Below, piece after piece: positions 1-8,235 of a stretch of 37,407 nt of DNA (within the stretch, counting starts at the first letter, position 1; each line of letters begins with the position of its first letter). A model generated the notes under the pieces. It worked only from the letters and a program-made list of their open reading frames with translations, had not been told where the DNA came from and did not search any database. The translations under genes and the position numbers were made by a program. This DNA is from Microcoleus sp. LEGE 07076 (GTDB taxonomy: Bacteria; Cyanobacteriota; Cyanobacteriia; Cyanobacteriales; Microcoleaceae): positions 1 to 37,407 of the forward strand of contig NZ_JADEWV010000047.1 in the NCBI RefSeq assembly GCF_015207455.1, in the 5' to 3' direction.

Positions 1-35
1 GGCTCTATAGCCCGTCCTGGACGGGCTATAGAGCC
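1..35. repeat. Near-perfect palindrome at the left edge
   Basis: Positions 1-17 and 19-35 are exact reverse complements (arm GGCTCTATAGCCCGTCC) around a single T, so the RNA could form a long hairpin. It starts at the first base of the window and may extend further left. No T-run follows on the plus strand, so a terminator role is not clear. It is probably one of the small dispersed palindromes this genome carries. Confidence 0.6.
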
Positions 36-97
36 CATCCCACAATTATGTGTAAATTATTTAATTCACGATCCTAACTACAATTAATCCCAGTTCG

Positions 98-272
98 CCA
101 ATACTTCGGACAGTTTTAGATATAATCGAGTATCTCAAACCCTTGATGGCTATAGAGATGACTATTTTTTCAATCTTTAAGTATCGATCGCCAGTTTCAA
201 AAAATCATTAAAAATGCCAGCGCTTACGCTGTAACGCTGAGAGAGTAGTCAAAAAAGTGTCCGAAGTATTGG
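98..272. repeat. MITE-like 175-bp element with terminal inverted repeats
   Basis: The ends CCAATACTTCGGAC (98-111) and GTCCGAAGTATTGG (259-272) are exact inverted copies, and the match continues inward for about six more bases with one mismatch. The interior is AT-rich and has no open frame of note. I see no clear target-site duplication in the flanks. The structure fits a non-autonomous miniature element or a large structured repeat; the family is not recognised. The rest of 1-438 shows no gene. Confidence 0.45.
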
Positions 273-438
273 TTAGCAGCACAGACAAGATTGCCGCGCT
301 GCTAACGCTGTCATCTTCGAGACTGGCGGGGGTGTTAAATAAATTGGGTTGCGGGAATCTGGATAATGTTATAATTGGCAGGATTTAACAACTAGCGATC
401 AAACAGCATAAATATTAGTATATCGCAACTGAAAGAGT

Positions 439-1029
439 CTAACTGGCGCCTCCTCGTTCTGTACCGACGACTATCTGATATTGTCTTGTCTGGGTCAATT
501 TTCCCGACCAGCTTTTTTCTGCTTCGGCTACGGCGTTTGTATTCGGATCGACAACCTTAAAAACAGCGTTTACCTCAACTGATTGGATCTCAATATTCAT
601 CGTTTGACCTTGTTTAGCGCCAATCAAATAAATCATGACTTCGCCGCGCGCTACTTCTCCTTTTAGTTCCGCTGAACAAGCGCCTCTTTTGAACTTAATC
701 TCCTGCTGTCGCTGAGCCATTAAAATTGCCGATTGTTCGGGGCTGTTGGTGGCGGGAACATTGCGGGATACAGCTTTGACTGAACAGGAAGAATTGCCAA
801 GGCGCTTAAGCCGATCGTCAATATATTTAGCAGGTATTTGAAAGCTTTTGCTGGTTTGTTCATGGGAGTTTAACACTATGAATGAAATGGGTTTACTTGT
901 ACGATTATAGCTGAGCATTCCTGTCGGCGTGCGATCGCCCTTGGCAATCAATTTTAGCTTTTTGTAAACAGTCAGTTGCGGTTCACCTACACCGCAGATT
1001 GGATTTGAGATTCGAGATTTGAGATACAA
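439..1029 (-). CDS. PPC-like domain protein, possibly decayed
   Basis: The longest frame gives 196 aa. The last 70 or so residues (GQTMNIEIQSVEVNAVFKV, then a KSWSG and a QYQIVVGTERGG motif) resemble the beta-rich pre-peptidase C-terminal type domain common in secreted cyanobacterial proteins. Family members usually continue a few residues past the last glycines, whereas here the stop follows GGAS directly, so the 3' end may be eroded. The 5' end is also doubtful: the frame opens at a TTG inside a low-complexity GAGATTTGAGATT stretch, no signal peptide is visible, and the first ATG is codon 38 (918). It may be a real small secreted protein with a misplaced start, or a fragment. No function can be assigned. 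Confidence 0.45.
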   Translation of the reverse strand: MYLKSRISNPICGVGEPQLTVYKKLKLIAKGDRTPTGMLSYNRTSKPISFIVLNSHEQTSKSFQIPAKYIDDRLKRLGNSSCSVKAVSRNVPATNSPEQSAILMAQRQQEIKFKRGACSAELKGEVARGEVMIYLIGAKQGQTMNIEIQSVEVNAVFKVVDPNTNAVAEAEKSWSGKLTQTRQYQIVVGTERGGAS

Positions 1030-1071
1030 CGCCCGGATGTGGGATAATTTTAGGCGATCGCGACTTACGAA

Positions 1072-1146
1072 TTATTGTACAGTCGCCGACGGGTACGGTA
1101 CAATAACAGCACCCGTCAGCCCTGTGACCAAAAAAATTGTACAATT
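1072..1146. promoter_or_regulatory. Cluster of GTACAAT dyads upstream of the lyase gene
   Basis: TTATTGTAC (1072-1080) and GTACAATAA (1098-1106) form a perfect 9-bp inverted repeat. A third site, AATTGTACAATT (1135-1146), is a perfect 12-bp palindrome ending 26 bp before the ATG of the next gene. A smaller GACGGGT/ACCCGTC dyad (1088-1094, 1111-1117) overlaps. Three copies of one core in a short promoter-sized gap suggest operator sites; the regulator is unknown. Confidence 0.35.
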
Positions 1147-1172
1147 CCTAATAATCACAACCCGTTTTTCTG

Positions 1173-2633
1173 ATGAACCAAAAGCCAACCATCAGCTACC
1201 GCACCGAAAGCGACTCGATGGGAGACAAACAAATCCCATCTACTGTTTACTACGGCATTCAAACTCTGCGCGCCGTTGAAAATTTTCCAATTAGCGGCCT
1301 TAAACCTTTATCAACTTACGTCGATGCTTGCGTTTTAATTAAAAAAGCTGCGGCGCTCGCCAATGGCGAACTCGGCTGCATTCCAGAAGACATCAGTCAA
1401 GCAATTGTCCGAGCAGCAGATGAAATCCTAGCTGGAAAACTGCGCGATCAATTTGTAGTTGATGTCTACCAAGCCGGGGCTGGAACTTCTCACCACATGA
1501 ACGTTAATGAAGTGCTTTCCAATCGCGCTTTGGAAATTATGGGCGATAAAAAAGGCAACTACAAGCGCGTCAGTCCCAACGATCATGTAAACTACGGTCA
1601 ATCGACAAATGATGTGATTCCGACGGCGATTCGGATCGGCGGATTGTTGGCCTTAGAAAAAACTCTTTTTCCCGCGCTGTCTGAGGCCGTAGTTGCCCTA
1701 GAAAACAAAGCAGAAGAATTCAAAGATATCGTCAAATCCGGCCGCACTCACCTGCAAGATGCCGTACCGGTTCGACTCGGCGACACCTTCGGCGCTTGGG
1801 CGCAAATTCTCAGAGAACATACTTTGAGAATTGACAGGGCATCGGATGATTTGACATCCTTGGGATTGGGGGGAAGTGCAGCCGGAACGGGCTTAAATAC
1901 TCACCCAGAATACTGTAAAAAAGTTGCTGAAATTCTCTCGGAATTAATCGACCAACCCCTGAAACCGGCACCGCATTTAATGGCAGCGATGCAGAGTATG
2001 GCACCGTTTGTAAATGTCTCCGGCGCGCTGCGAAATCTGGCTCAGGATTGTGTTAAAATGTCCCACGACTTGCGTTTGATGGACTCGGGACCGAAAACGG
2101 GTTTGAAGGAAATTCAACTGCCTCCGGTGCAACCGGGTTCGTCAATTATGCCGGGAAAATACAATCCGGTGATGGCAGAAATGACTTCGATGGTGTGTTT
2201 CCAAGTTATGGGTTACGATAGCGCGATCGCCCTTTGTGCCCAAGCGGGACAATTAGAATTAAATGTGATGATGCCCCTGATCGCCTACAATCTAATTCAC
2301 AGCATCGAAATTTTGGGCAATACCATCAGCGCCCTGAGTAGTAAATGCGTCGAAAAAATTGAAGCTAAGGGCGATCGGTGTCTCGCTTACGCAGAAGGCA
2401 GTCTCGCCCTTGTTACCGCCCTCAACACTCACATCGGCTATCTCAATGCCGCCGCCGTCGCCAAAGAATCTCTCTTGACGGGCAAATCTTTGCGGCAAAT
2501 TGTCCTAGAACAGGGTTTAATGAATGCAGAAGACTTGGCAAAAGTTCTAGATTTAGAAAAAATGAGTGCGATGCCAGAAAATCGGGCGGTTGAAACCGCG
2601 TCTATAAAAACAAAACCCGCCTCCGCGGGTTGA
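1173..2633 (+). CDS. aspA: Aspartate ammonia-lyase / class II fumarase family enzyme
   Basis: A 486-aa member of the fumarate lyase superfamily, cytoplasmic and normally homotetrameric. Aspartase converts L-aspartate to fumarate and ammonia; class II fumarase hydrates fumarate to malate. Conserved blocks are AGAGTSHHMNVNEV, NYGQSTNDVIPT, SGRTHLQDAVP, a GGSAAGTGLN segment and the catalytic-loop signature GSSIMPGKYNP near residues 322-332. The N-terminal YYGIQTLRAVENFPISG is closer to aspartases (YYGIHTLRA.. type) than to fumarases (YWGAQTQRS.. type), so I favour aspartase, but the two cannot be separated safely by eye. The ATG has no clear Shine-Dalgarno. The last 15 or so residues and the stop come from a small inverted-repeat element (2585-2713), so the C-terminus is not native sequence; the catalytic core is intact. 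Confidence 0.85.
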   Translation: MNQKPTISYRTESDSMGDKQIPSTVYYGIQTLRAVENFPISGLKPLSTYVDACVLIKKAAALANGELGCIPEDISQAIVRAADEILAGKLRDQFVVDVYQAGAGTSHHMNVNEVLSNRALEIMGDKKGNYKRVSPNDHVNYGQSTNDVIPTAIRIGGLLALEKTLFPALSEAVVALENKAEEFKDIVKSGRTHLQDAVPVRLGDTFGAWAQILREHTLRIDRASDDLTSLGLGGSAAGTGLNTHPEYCKKVAEILSELIDQPLKPAPHLMAAMQSMAPFVNVSGALRNLAQDCVKMSHDLRLMDSGPKTGLKEIQLPPVQPGSSIMPGKYNPVMAEMTSMVCFQVMGYDSAIALCAQAGQLELNVMMPLIAYNLIHSIEILGNTISALSSKCVEKIEAKGDRCLAYAEGSLALVTALNTHIGYLNAAAVAKESLLTGKSLRQIVLEQGLMNAEDLAKVLDLEKMSAMPENRAVETASIKTKPASAG

Positions 2634-2713
2634 AGGCCGGGCGGTTAAAATTAAATTATTTTCTTTACACCACGGAGGTGGACTTCGTTTGTGTAAACCT
2701 GGTTTCAACCGCC
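2585..2713. repeat. 129-bp element with 13-bp terminal inverted repeats
   Basis: The ends GGCGGTTGAAACC (2585-2597) and GGTTTCAACCGCC (2701-2713) are perfect inverted repeats. Inside are two more hairpins: AACCCGC/GCGGGTT (2614-2620, 2625-2631) and TTTACAC/GTGTAAA (2664-2670, 2691-2697). The left end lies within the lyase reading frame and supplies its stop codon (TGA, 2631-2633). It could serve as a transcription end for that gene, since the next gene starts only 50 bp beyond. Confidence 0.7.
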
Positions 2714-2762
2714 GTCTTATCTATCTTAATCTTTTCAACTCTCAAGTTTAGGAGCAAAAAAT

Positions 2763-3086
2763 ATGCGTGCAGGTTCATTTGGTCAATTAACTCAAGATAA
2801 AGAGAACACAACTCAAGTCACATTTCATTATGTCGAAGGTCAAACAGAAACCTTTACTATTCCGATGCCTGCACAAGAATTTCAAGAGGAAGTGCTGCAT
2901 TTATTAAATCAACCTTGGTTGACTTTTCATTTGGTCGATCAAACGGTTTTTATCTGCACTGCTAGGTTGGTAAAAGTGGAAGTGAAACCGGCCATCCCTC
3001 AACTGCAAGGTCAAGGAATATTCCCGAATTCGCTGCGAGTTAGTACCATGCAGCGGGCTGCTGCTGGTAGATTGTCGATGTCTTAA
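2763..3086 (+). CDS. Conserved small hypothetical protein
   Basis: A 107-aa soluble protein without a signal peptide or membrane segment. The start is well supported: AGGAG lies about 8 bases before the ATG. The sequence alternates hydrophobic and polar residues in the middle (TQVTFHYVEGQTETFTIP, then PWLTFHLVDQTVFICTARL), suggesting a small beta-rich fold. I recognise no catalytic motif or named domain. It follows the lyase gene in the same direction, separated by the 129-bp repeat element, so co-transcription is possible but not shown. The gap after it holds a 12-bp direct repeat (GGCCAAACAGGG at 3110 and 3126). Confidence 0.7.
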   Translation: MRAGSFGQLTQDKENTTQVTFHYVEGQTETFTIPMPAQEFQEEVLHLLNQPWLTFHLVDQTVFICTARLVKVEVKPAIPQLQGQGIFPNSLRVSTMQRAAAGRLSMS

Positions 3087-3162
3087 AAGTAGGTTCGCAT
3101 TAAGAAATTGGCCAAACAGGGAATCGGCCAAACAGGGCATTGGAAATAAATATATAACAATT

Positions 3163-3274
3163 ATTCCCAATTCCTAATTCCCAATTCCTAATTCCCAATT
3201 CCCAATTCCCAATTCCCAATTCCCAATTCCCAATTCCCAATTCCCAATTCCCAATTCCCCATTCCCAATTCCCC
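3163..3274. repeat. Heptamer tandem repeat (AATTCCC), about 16 units
   Basis: About 112 bp of a 7-bp unit AATTCCC, with a few CT variants at the left end, runs without interruption to within 3 bases of the ATG at 3277. Short heptamer arrays of this kind are known in filamentous cyanobacterial genomes and vary in copy number between strains. Here the array replaces the place where the downstream gene's ribosome binding site should be. Confidence 0.9.
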
Positions 3275-3276
3275 TT

Positions 3277-4236
3277 ATGTCTGCTGTTAGTTTAATTCGA
3301 GCAAATTCATACGATCGCCAAATCCTGCAAACATCTATAGAAAGTTTGCTCGCACCCTTGGGCGGAATCTCGGCTTTTGTCAAATCGGGCGATCGGGTTT
3401 TACTCAAACCCAACCTCCTCACCGGTTCTCGCCCCACCAAAGAATGCGTCACCCGCCCGGAATTGGTTTACTGCGTCGCTAAAATGGTCATAGAAGCGGG
3501 AGGAAAACCTTTTTTAGGGGACAGTCCAGCTTTTGGTAGCGCGATGGGTGTAGCCAAAGCTAACGGTTATTTGCCGCTGTTAGCAGAACTGAATTTGCCA
3601 GTAGTTGAGTTTCAAGGAAAACGCTACGAAACTGTCAGCGAAGATTTCAACCATCTCCGAATCTGCAAAGAAGCTATGGAAGCGGATGTGGTGATTAATC
3701 TTCCCAAACTCAAGTCTCACGTTCAGTTAACGGCGACAATGGGTGTGAAAAACTTGTTCGGCTGCGTACCCGGAAAAATGAAAGCTTGGTGGCACATGGA
3801 AGCTGGCAAAGATAGCGCCAGATTCGGTCAAATGCTGGTAGAAACCGCCCGGACAATTAACCCAAATTTGACAATTTTGGATGGAATTATCGGTCACGAA
3901 GGTAACGGGCCCAGTGGCGGCGAACCTAAGTTTTTGGGAATTTTGGGCGCGTCTGGCGATGTGTTTGCGTTGGACAGAACTTTCGTTGAAATCATTAATG
4001 TAGATCCAGCAATGGTTCCGACTGTAGCTGCGGCGATGAGATTGGGACTTTGCTCGAATTTAGAGGATCTCGATTTTCCGCTTTTGCAGCCGGAAACTCT
4101 CAAAGTTTTGGATTGGAAGTTGCCGGAAAGTATGATGCCGATCGACTTTGGGATGCCTCGGGTGATTAAATCAGCGTTCAAACACCTCTATATCCGCTTC
4201 ATTAAAGAACAGTTCAGCCCCAACACTTCGCACTAG
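3277..4236 (+). CDS. DUF362 domain-containing protein
   Basis: A 319-aa protein matching the DUF362 family found across cyanobacteria, sometimes annotated as an iron-sulfur centre protein. Typical family blocks are [11 protein letters not shown] (residues about 40-50), [47 protein letters not shown] and [18 protein letters not shown]. It lacks the CxxC-rich ferredoxin domain fused to some relatives, and no signal peptide or membrane helix is seen. The biochemical role is not established. The start [13 protein letters not shown] fits the family N-terminus as I recall it, although no Shine-Dalgarno exists because the heptamer array ends 2 bases upstream of the ATG. A GC stem-loop follows the stop. 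Confidence 0.8.
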   Translation: MSAVSLIRANSYDRQILQTSIESLLAPLGGISAFVKSGDRVLLKPNLLTGSRPTKECVTRPELVYCVAKMVIEAGGKPFLGDSPAFGSAMGVAKANGYLPLLAELNLPVVEFQGKRYETVSEDFNHLRICKEAMEADVVINLPKLKSHVQLTATMGVKNLFGCVPGKMKAWWHMEAGKDSARFGQMLVETARTINPNLTILDGIIGHEGNGPSGGEPKFLGILGASGDVFALDRTFVEIINVDPAMVPTVAAAMRLGLCSNLEDLDFPLLQPETLKVLDWKLPESMMPIDFGMPRVIKSAFKHLYIRFIKEQFSPNTSH

Positions 4237-4257
4237 CAAACAGAGAAAGCGCGGTAA

Positions 4258-4276
4258 GGTGCGCTGGGGGCGCACC
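4258..4276 (+). terminator. GC-rich stem-loop after the DUF362 gene
   Basis: GGTGCGC (4258-4264) and GCGCACC (4270-4276) form a perfect 7-bp stem with a TGGGG loop, 21 bases after the stop codon. There is no T-run after it, so it is at best a weak or factor-assisted terminator. Confidence 0.35.
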
Positions 4277-5815
4277 CACAGAAAGTCTGGTGCCGCCCAC
4301 TCTACATATCGCAGTGCGATCGCCCGATCGGGTATCAATCCCCCAATCTAAAATCTACTGACTCCTCACCTTTTTGAGAAAGACTATAAGTCAGTCCTAC
4401 CTTTTTATTTTTTTTGTTTAATTGTGAATAAATGCAACATTATTATAAATAATGTAAAGGCGATTGATATTAGACAAATTTATATAAATATTTATCTCAT
4501 AAAATTTTGGAATAAATCTATTTATTTTTTAAATGATTGTTCTCGTTGCCTTTGAGAATGGCGATTCCCTACCCTTCACCGAACCCCTAGGGGAAAATAG
4601 CTTAGTTTCAGACACTTCTACCGTTCAACACTTACGTACAAACTCTATCCGTAAGAGGGAAATTAGGCACGATATATATAGGGCTGACAAGAATTTATGG
4701 CATCAGCCCTGTATTATTGGTAAGCTTTTGTGCAAATAATAAACATTGTATATTTTGATGACAATCAAAAATCCTCAAATCCTCTCCCCCTCTCCCTTTC
4801 TGGCCCTCTCCCCCTCAATTGCCACACACAATCTATATGAGCAACAGCTTAAGCCAGGGCTAACTTCAACCTAATTATGTAGCCTCCGGCTGAAGCAGCT
4901 TACCGCGTTAGAATAACGTGTCAAAGCATTTTTTGCCTTTTGGACTGTAAGTCGAAGGAGCTGATAAATATACGTAAGTAGAAATATCTGATGCCGCAGT
5001 TAGTTTGAGGAAAATCAACCTTAAAACAGCAATAACTTGCTACTTAAGCAATCAATTGTAAAACTTTGATAAAGTTAGCAAAAACCTATTGACATTTATA
5101 TGTTTTTTCCCGCATACTTGATAAAGCTAAGACTCGGTGGCTTAAATTTTAAATATCAAATCCGGTTCGGCTCAACCTTTTAACTGGTGTCACGTTCCAG
5201 AAACATTAAACATATTCAATAATTCTTGTGGCTCCGGCATCATGCAGGCAGTTTACAGGCTTTTTAGGATTCGTCTATTGTTAATGACACCGACAACTGA
5301 CTACCAGATCGCAATAGGTCGATCGAACTAGATTTAAAATCAGTCACCACGAACAGTCCAAAACGCTCGGAAGTATTATATTGCTTCTTTACGTTACTTT
5401 CCCATGCGCTGTTCTGACTGTCTGTTATATTTCGAGGCAACAGCCCATCGAGTCTTTAGTGAATTTATCAGTACGTAGAATTAGCTTTTTTAGAAATTAA
5501 GTTGAGGCTCCTAAAGCTGAGAGATATCAATCCGCTATCTTAAGGACTTTCAACTTCAATAACAGCAAGGCAAGCTTTGAGTTTCGCAACCGTATTAACG
5601 AGTAGAAACTCAAATTTGCTCACTTTTATTTTTTAGTTGTCTAGCTTCATGGCGAGCTGGAAAACTATCTGCGATATGTGATTGCTAATAGATTTCGGTG
5701 CAAGGAAGCAATCTTACAGTTTTACATAGCTTCTATCTAGCGCGATCAAAGTAATCACAAGCATTAATGCAGACAAACGACTAAAATAAAACTAGATACA
5801 AAAAAAGGTGGATCC
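4277..5815. other. About 1.5 kb AT-rich region without a convincing gene
   Basis: The only ORF above 60 codons on the plus strand (4533-4739) has no ribosome binding site and contains two stem-loops (CTTACG/CGTAAG at 4631 and 4650; AGGGCTGA/TCAGCCCT at 4680-4687 and 4703-4710), so it reads as structured non-coding DNA. An AT palindrome ACATTATT-ATA-AATAATGT lies at 4437-4455, and a pyrimidine-rich tract at about 4775-4816. A weak promoter-like pair is TTGACA (5089-5094) with CATACT (5113-5118), 18 bp apart. The stretch may hold a long leader or small RNA for the gene at 5816, or be a degraded intergenic region. Confidence 0.5.
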
Positions 5816-7072
5816 ATGTTTCATAACAACAACAATTTGACCATTTTACAACCCCTCCCAGCGAAACTCTTGCCAGATGGCAAAGTTTTACTCACCCGCA
5901 AGCTGGACGAAGCCGTTGTCGAATTAACCAAGTATTGGGATGGTTCGATTACAGTGATGATGGAAGAGACGCAAACAGGTAACGACAATCTCGATCGCAA
6001 AGTGTTCGATATCGATAAATTATCATTCAAATTAGAAGTAATTTCCTTCGATCTAATCACGCCTGCTTTGTTGCACAAACACAAGACTTCGCTGGTATTG
6101 GCAGTGCCGGGATACCGACAAAACCATATTAGTAATATCTGCCATTTAGCTGGAGTGCCATGTATTTATGTTTCTGAATATACTCTGAAAACTCGCAAAC
6201 AAATTGTGAGCGTGAATACCAAAAACCCGATTGTACGCTTGTGGAGGATGGCTTGGCAACAATATCAAGAAATTAAGCAGCGGGCGGCGATCGCAACTGC
6301 GGATGGTTTGCAGTGCAACGGTACTCCTACCTATAAAGACTACCTCAAACTCAATCCCAATTCGATGCTTTTCTTTGACACGCGGATTAGCGAAGATATG
6401 CTAGCAACTGACAGGGATATTGAAATGCGGACTCACAACCGCTCTGAAGATATGCCTCTGCGGCTGCTGTTCTCAGGTCGCCTGATTAAAATGAAGGGAG
6501 CCGATCATTTACTGAATGTTGCTCTAGAACTGAAGAAACGGGGAGCAAATTTTGAAATGTTCATTAGCGGTGCTGGCGACTTAGAAAAAATGATGCACGA
6601 CACCATAGCAGCCCATCAACTTCAGAATTGCGTGAAAATGCTTGGTGTCCCGGACTTTAAAACCGAGTTTTTACCGTTTGTTAAGGACAATATTGATTTG
6701 TTTGTGTGCTGTCACCGGCAGGGCGACCCTTCGTGTACTTATTTAGAAACAATGTCTTGCGGAGTGCCGATTATTGGCTATGCTAACGAAGCATTCGAGG
6801 GAATTTCAGAAATGTCTGAGACGGGATGGATGATACCGATGGGTAAACCTAAACTGATGGCGCAGAAAATTATTCAACTCAGCTACAACCGAGAAGTCGT
6901 CAAAGCTATGTCTTTTAAGTCGCTGAGGTTTGCTGAAAAGCACACATTTGAGAAGACTTTTAAAGCTCGTACAGAACATATGCAGCGGGTTGCTAACAAC
7001 TCAATTTCGATCAGAAAAGCTGCCTGCATGAAGAAAAATGTGGGTTCTAGATTTGATGTCGTGTCTGATTGA
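5816..7072 (+). CDS. Glycosyltransferase, GT4-like (GT-B fold)
   Basis: A 418-aa enzyme predicted to transfer a sugar from a nucleotide sugar to a polysaccharide or lipid acceptor at the cytoplasmic face of the membrane. The C-terminal half is a typical Glycos_transf_1 domain: LLFSGRLIKMKGADHLL (donor-domain start, about residue 220), ISGAGDLEKMM, and DPSCTYLETMSCGVPIIGY (about residues 303-321), where the E of LETM is the donor-binding glutamate. The N-terminal half is divergent. The start has a strong Shine-Dalgarno AAAGGTGG spaced 4 bases from the ATG. It stands alone on the plus strand, after the long gene-free region and before a large palindrome, so it is probably a single transcription unit. 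A role in the neighbouring polysaccharide locus is inferred. Confidence 0.82.
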   Translation: MFHNNNNLTILQPLPAKLLPDGKVLLTRKLDEAVVELTKYWDGSITVMMEETQTGNDNLDRKVFDIDKLSFKLEVISFDLITPALLHKHKTSLVLAVPGYRQNHISNICHLAGVPCIYVSEYTLKTRKQIVSVNTKNPIVRLWRMAWQQYQEIKQRAAIATADGLQCNGTPTYKDYLKLNPNSMLFFDTRISEDMLATDRDIEMRTHNRSEDMPLRLLFSGRLIKMKGADHLLNVALELKKRGANFEMFISGAGDLEKMMHDTIAAHQLQNCVKMLGVPDFKTEFLPFVKDNIDLFVCCHRQGDPSCTYLETMSCGVPIIGYANEAFEGISEMSETGWMIPMGKPKLMAQKIIQLSYNREVVKAMSFKSLRFAEKHTFEKTFKARTEHMQRVANNSISIRKAACMKKNVGSRFDVVSD

Positions 7073-7091
7073 TTGACCGCAACTAAGTAGG

Positions 7092-7150
7092 GTTCGTAGT
7101 GCGGACTTGACTCCACTCCTAGGCCCTAGAGTCAAGTCCGCACTACGAAC
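7092..7150. repeat. Large palindrome, probable terminator
   Basis: GTTCGTAGTGCGGACTTGAC plus T (7092-7112) pairs perfectly with 7130-7150, one more base pair extends the stem, and a TGTTTTTGTT run follows at 7151. It sits 20 bases after the glycosyltransferase stop, so on the plus strand it would act as an intrinsic terminator. The length and perfection of the stem suggest a dispersed palindromic repeat that took up this role. Confidence 0.75.
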
Positions 7151-7218
7151 TGTTTTTGTTATGCTAATCGACCGGACATGATTTGATTTCGTGTCTGGCG
7201 ATTTGATTGGAATTAAGC

Positions 7219-7655
7219 CTACATTCTAGACCAAATAGGGTTGACAATTCCAATCTTGGCTAGGTAGACACCGCCGTTTTCTTTCATGGAGAAACCACGA
7301 CGAGTAAGTCTAGCCGATTGGCTGCTAGTCCTTTTTTTGAATTTAGGATAGCCTACCTTACGCCCTTTTTTTTCCATTTACAGGAGTCGAATAAATTCTT
7401 GAAAGCCGTTTCTAAATCGGCTACAGACTGCTGCAAAGGAACACATGACACTTCCTCCAACCAAGCTCTTTCGGTTGTTCGTTTTGCCCCAGTTATTACT
7501 ATTTTCTGAAGTTCGGCCGATTTGGGCTTTTTTTCAGACTGCTTGCACAACGCAAGAGTATCATTCCATACTACGCGAACACAACCAAACAACTGGGCTA
7601 AACCCTGTCGTTGTTGATCGGTTGGATAGATACGAAATTGATATCTTGCTTTCAT
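7219..7655 (-). pseudogene. tnpB: TnpB (IS200/IS605-type) relic, frameshifted and truncated
   Basis: The first 100 codons encode the N-terminus of a TnpB/OrfB protein: MKARYQFRIYPTDQQRQGLA, FGCVRVVWND, ..ERAWLEEVSCVPLQQSV and DLETAFKNLF. The frame breaks at a run of eight Ts (7366-7373; A-run on the coding strand). Continuing one frame over recovers family-like sequence (GRKVGYPKFKKRTSSQ, then GVYLAKIG and PIWSR) to a stop at 7219-7221. The RuvC-like catalytic and zinc-finger parts, some 250 residues in a full TnpB, are missing. The copy is therefore inactive. In intact elements TnpB is an RNA-guided nuclease of transposons; no tnpA is nearby. Confidence 0.85.
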
Positions 7656-7727
7656 TACTTTCTGTTGTTTACTTGCTCAATCATACTAGGTTATACTAAT
7701 AAAATCAAGAAATTTTAGAAGGAATTA

Positions 7728-7752
7728 AAGCCGTCCTAAAAAAACGGGGCTT
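7728..7752. mobile_element. Possible IS605-type end hairpin
   Basis: AAGCCGT (7728-7734) faces ACGGGGCTT (7744-7752), an imperfect stem-loop with a short A-rich loop, about 75 bp upstream of the TnpB start. Subterminal imperfect hairpins are typical of IS200/IS605 element ends, so this probably marks the outer end of the relic. The other end is lost. Confidence 0.4.
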
Positions 7753-7806
7753 CAGACCCATTTTTTTGGTGAAGCTGAATACTCTCCGAAATGATGGCAT
7801 GAAGTC

Positions 7807-8037
7807 TCAAGGTTTGAGGTTTGGTGTCAGGGATAAAATGGCGATGCCGTCTGCTTGGGGATTGGCTAAAGTTGCGCTGTCTGGGGCGATCGCAAATTCT
7901 CGGGCCCGACGACTCAAAAGCCGCTGCGGAATCGGGGAAGTTTCCGGCCACAACACCCACAAACCAATGTCTTCTGCATTGCCTGTCTTTGCGCGCTGAA
8001 TCGCGATCGTTCTTGAGACGATCGCGCTCTCGACAAT
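7807..8037 (-). pseudogene. Orphan coding remnant of unknown family
   Basis: Between two stops the minus strand has a 76-codon open frame without ATG whose composition looks protein-like: SRTIAIQRAKTGNAEDIGLW, then VLWPETSPIPQRLLSRRARE, FAIAPDSATLANPQADGIA and ILSLTPNLKP before TGA. It carries HIP1-type octamers, two of which form a perfect hairpin, GCGATCGT/ACGATCGC (8003-8010, 8018-8025). I do not recognise the family. It looks like the 3' end of a gene that lost its 5' part, next to the TnpB relic. The remaining DNA up to 8235 shows nothing else. Confidence 0.35.
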
Positions 8038-8235
8038 TCAAATATATAATTCCGATGCTATCGGAAACAACATTACAAAACAAGCAAAACAGAAGTTACA
8101 AAAAACAACCCATTAATTCTCGATTTAAATTCTCACAAGTTTCAAGTCGCAAGTCAAAAGAATTAATTATTATTTCTAGTTTTGGCTTTTGGCTTTTTTT
8201 GTGAAAATTAACAATTCACAACTGTAGAGAGAAAT

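Noticed and set aside
3163-3274. CRISPR-like array
   Set aside because: The units are 7 bp, contiguous and without spacers, so this is a simple tandem repeat.
4533-4739. Plus-strand 68-codon open frame
   Set aside because: No ribosome binding site, no recognisable motif, and two stem-loops lie inside it; more likely structured non-coding DNA.
7353-7655. TnpB as a functional small protein
   Set aside because: Frameshift in a homopolymer and loss of the whole nuclease part; it cannot be an active RNA-guided nuclease.
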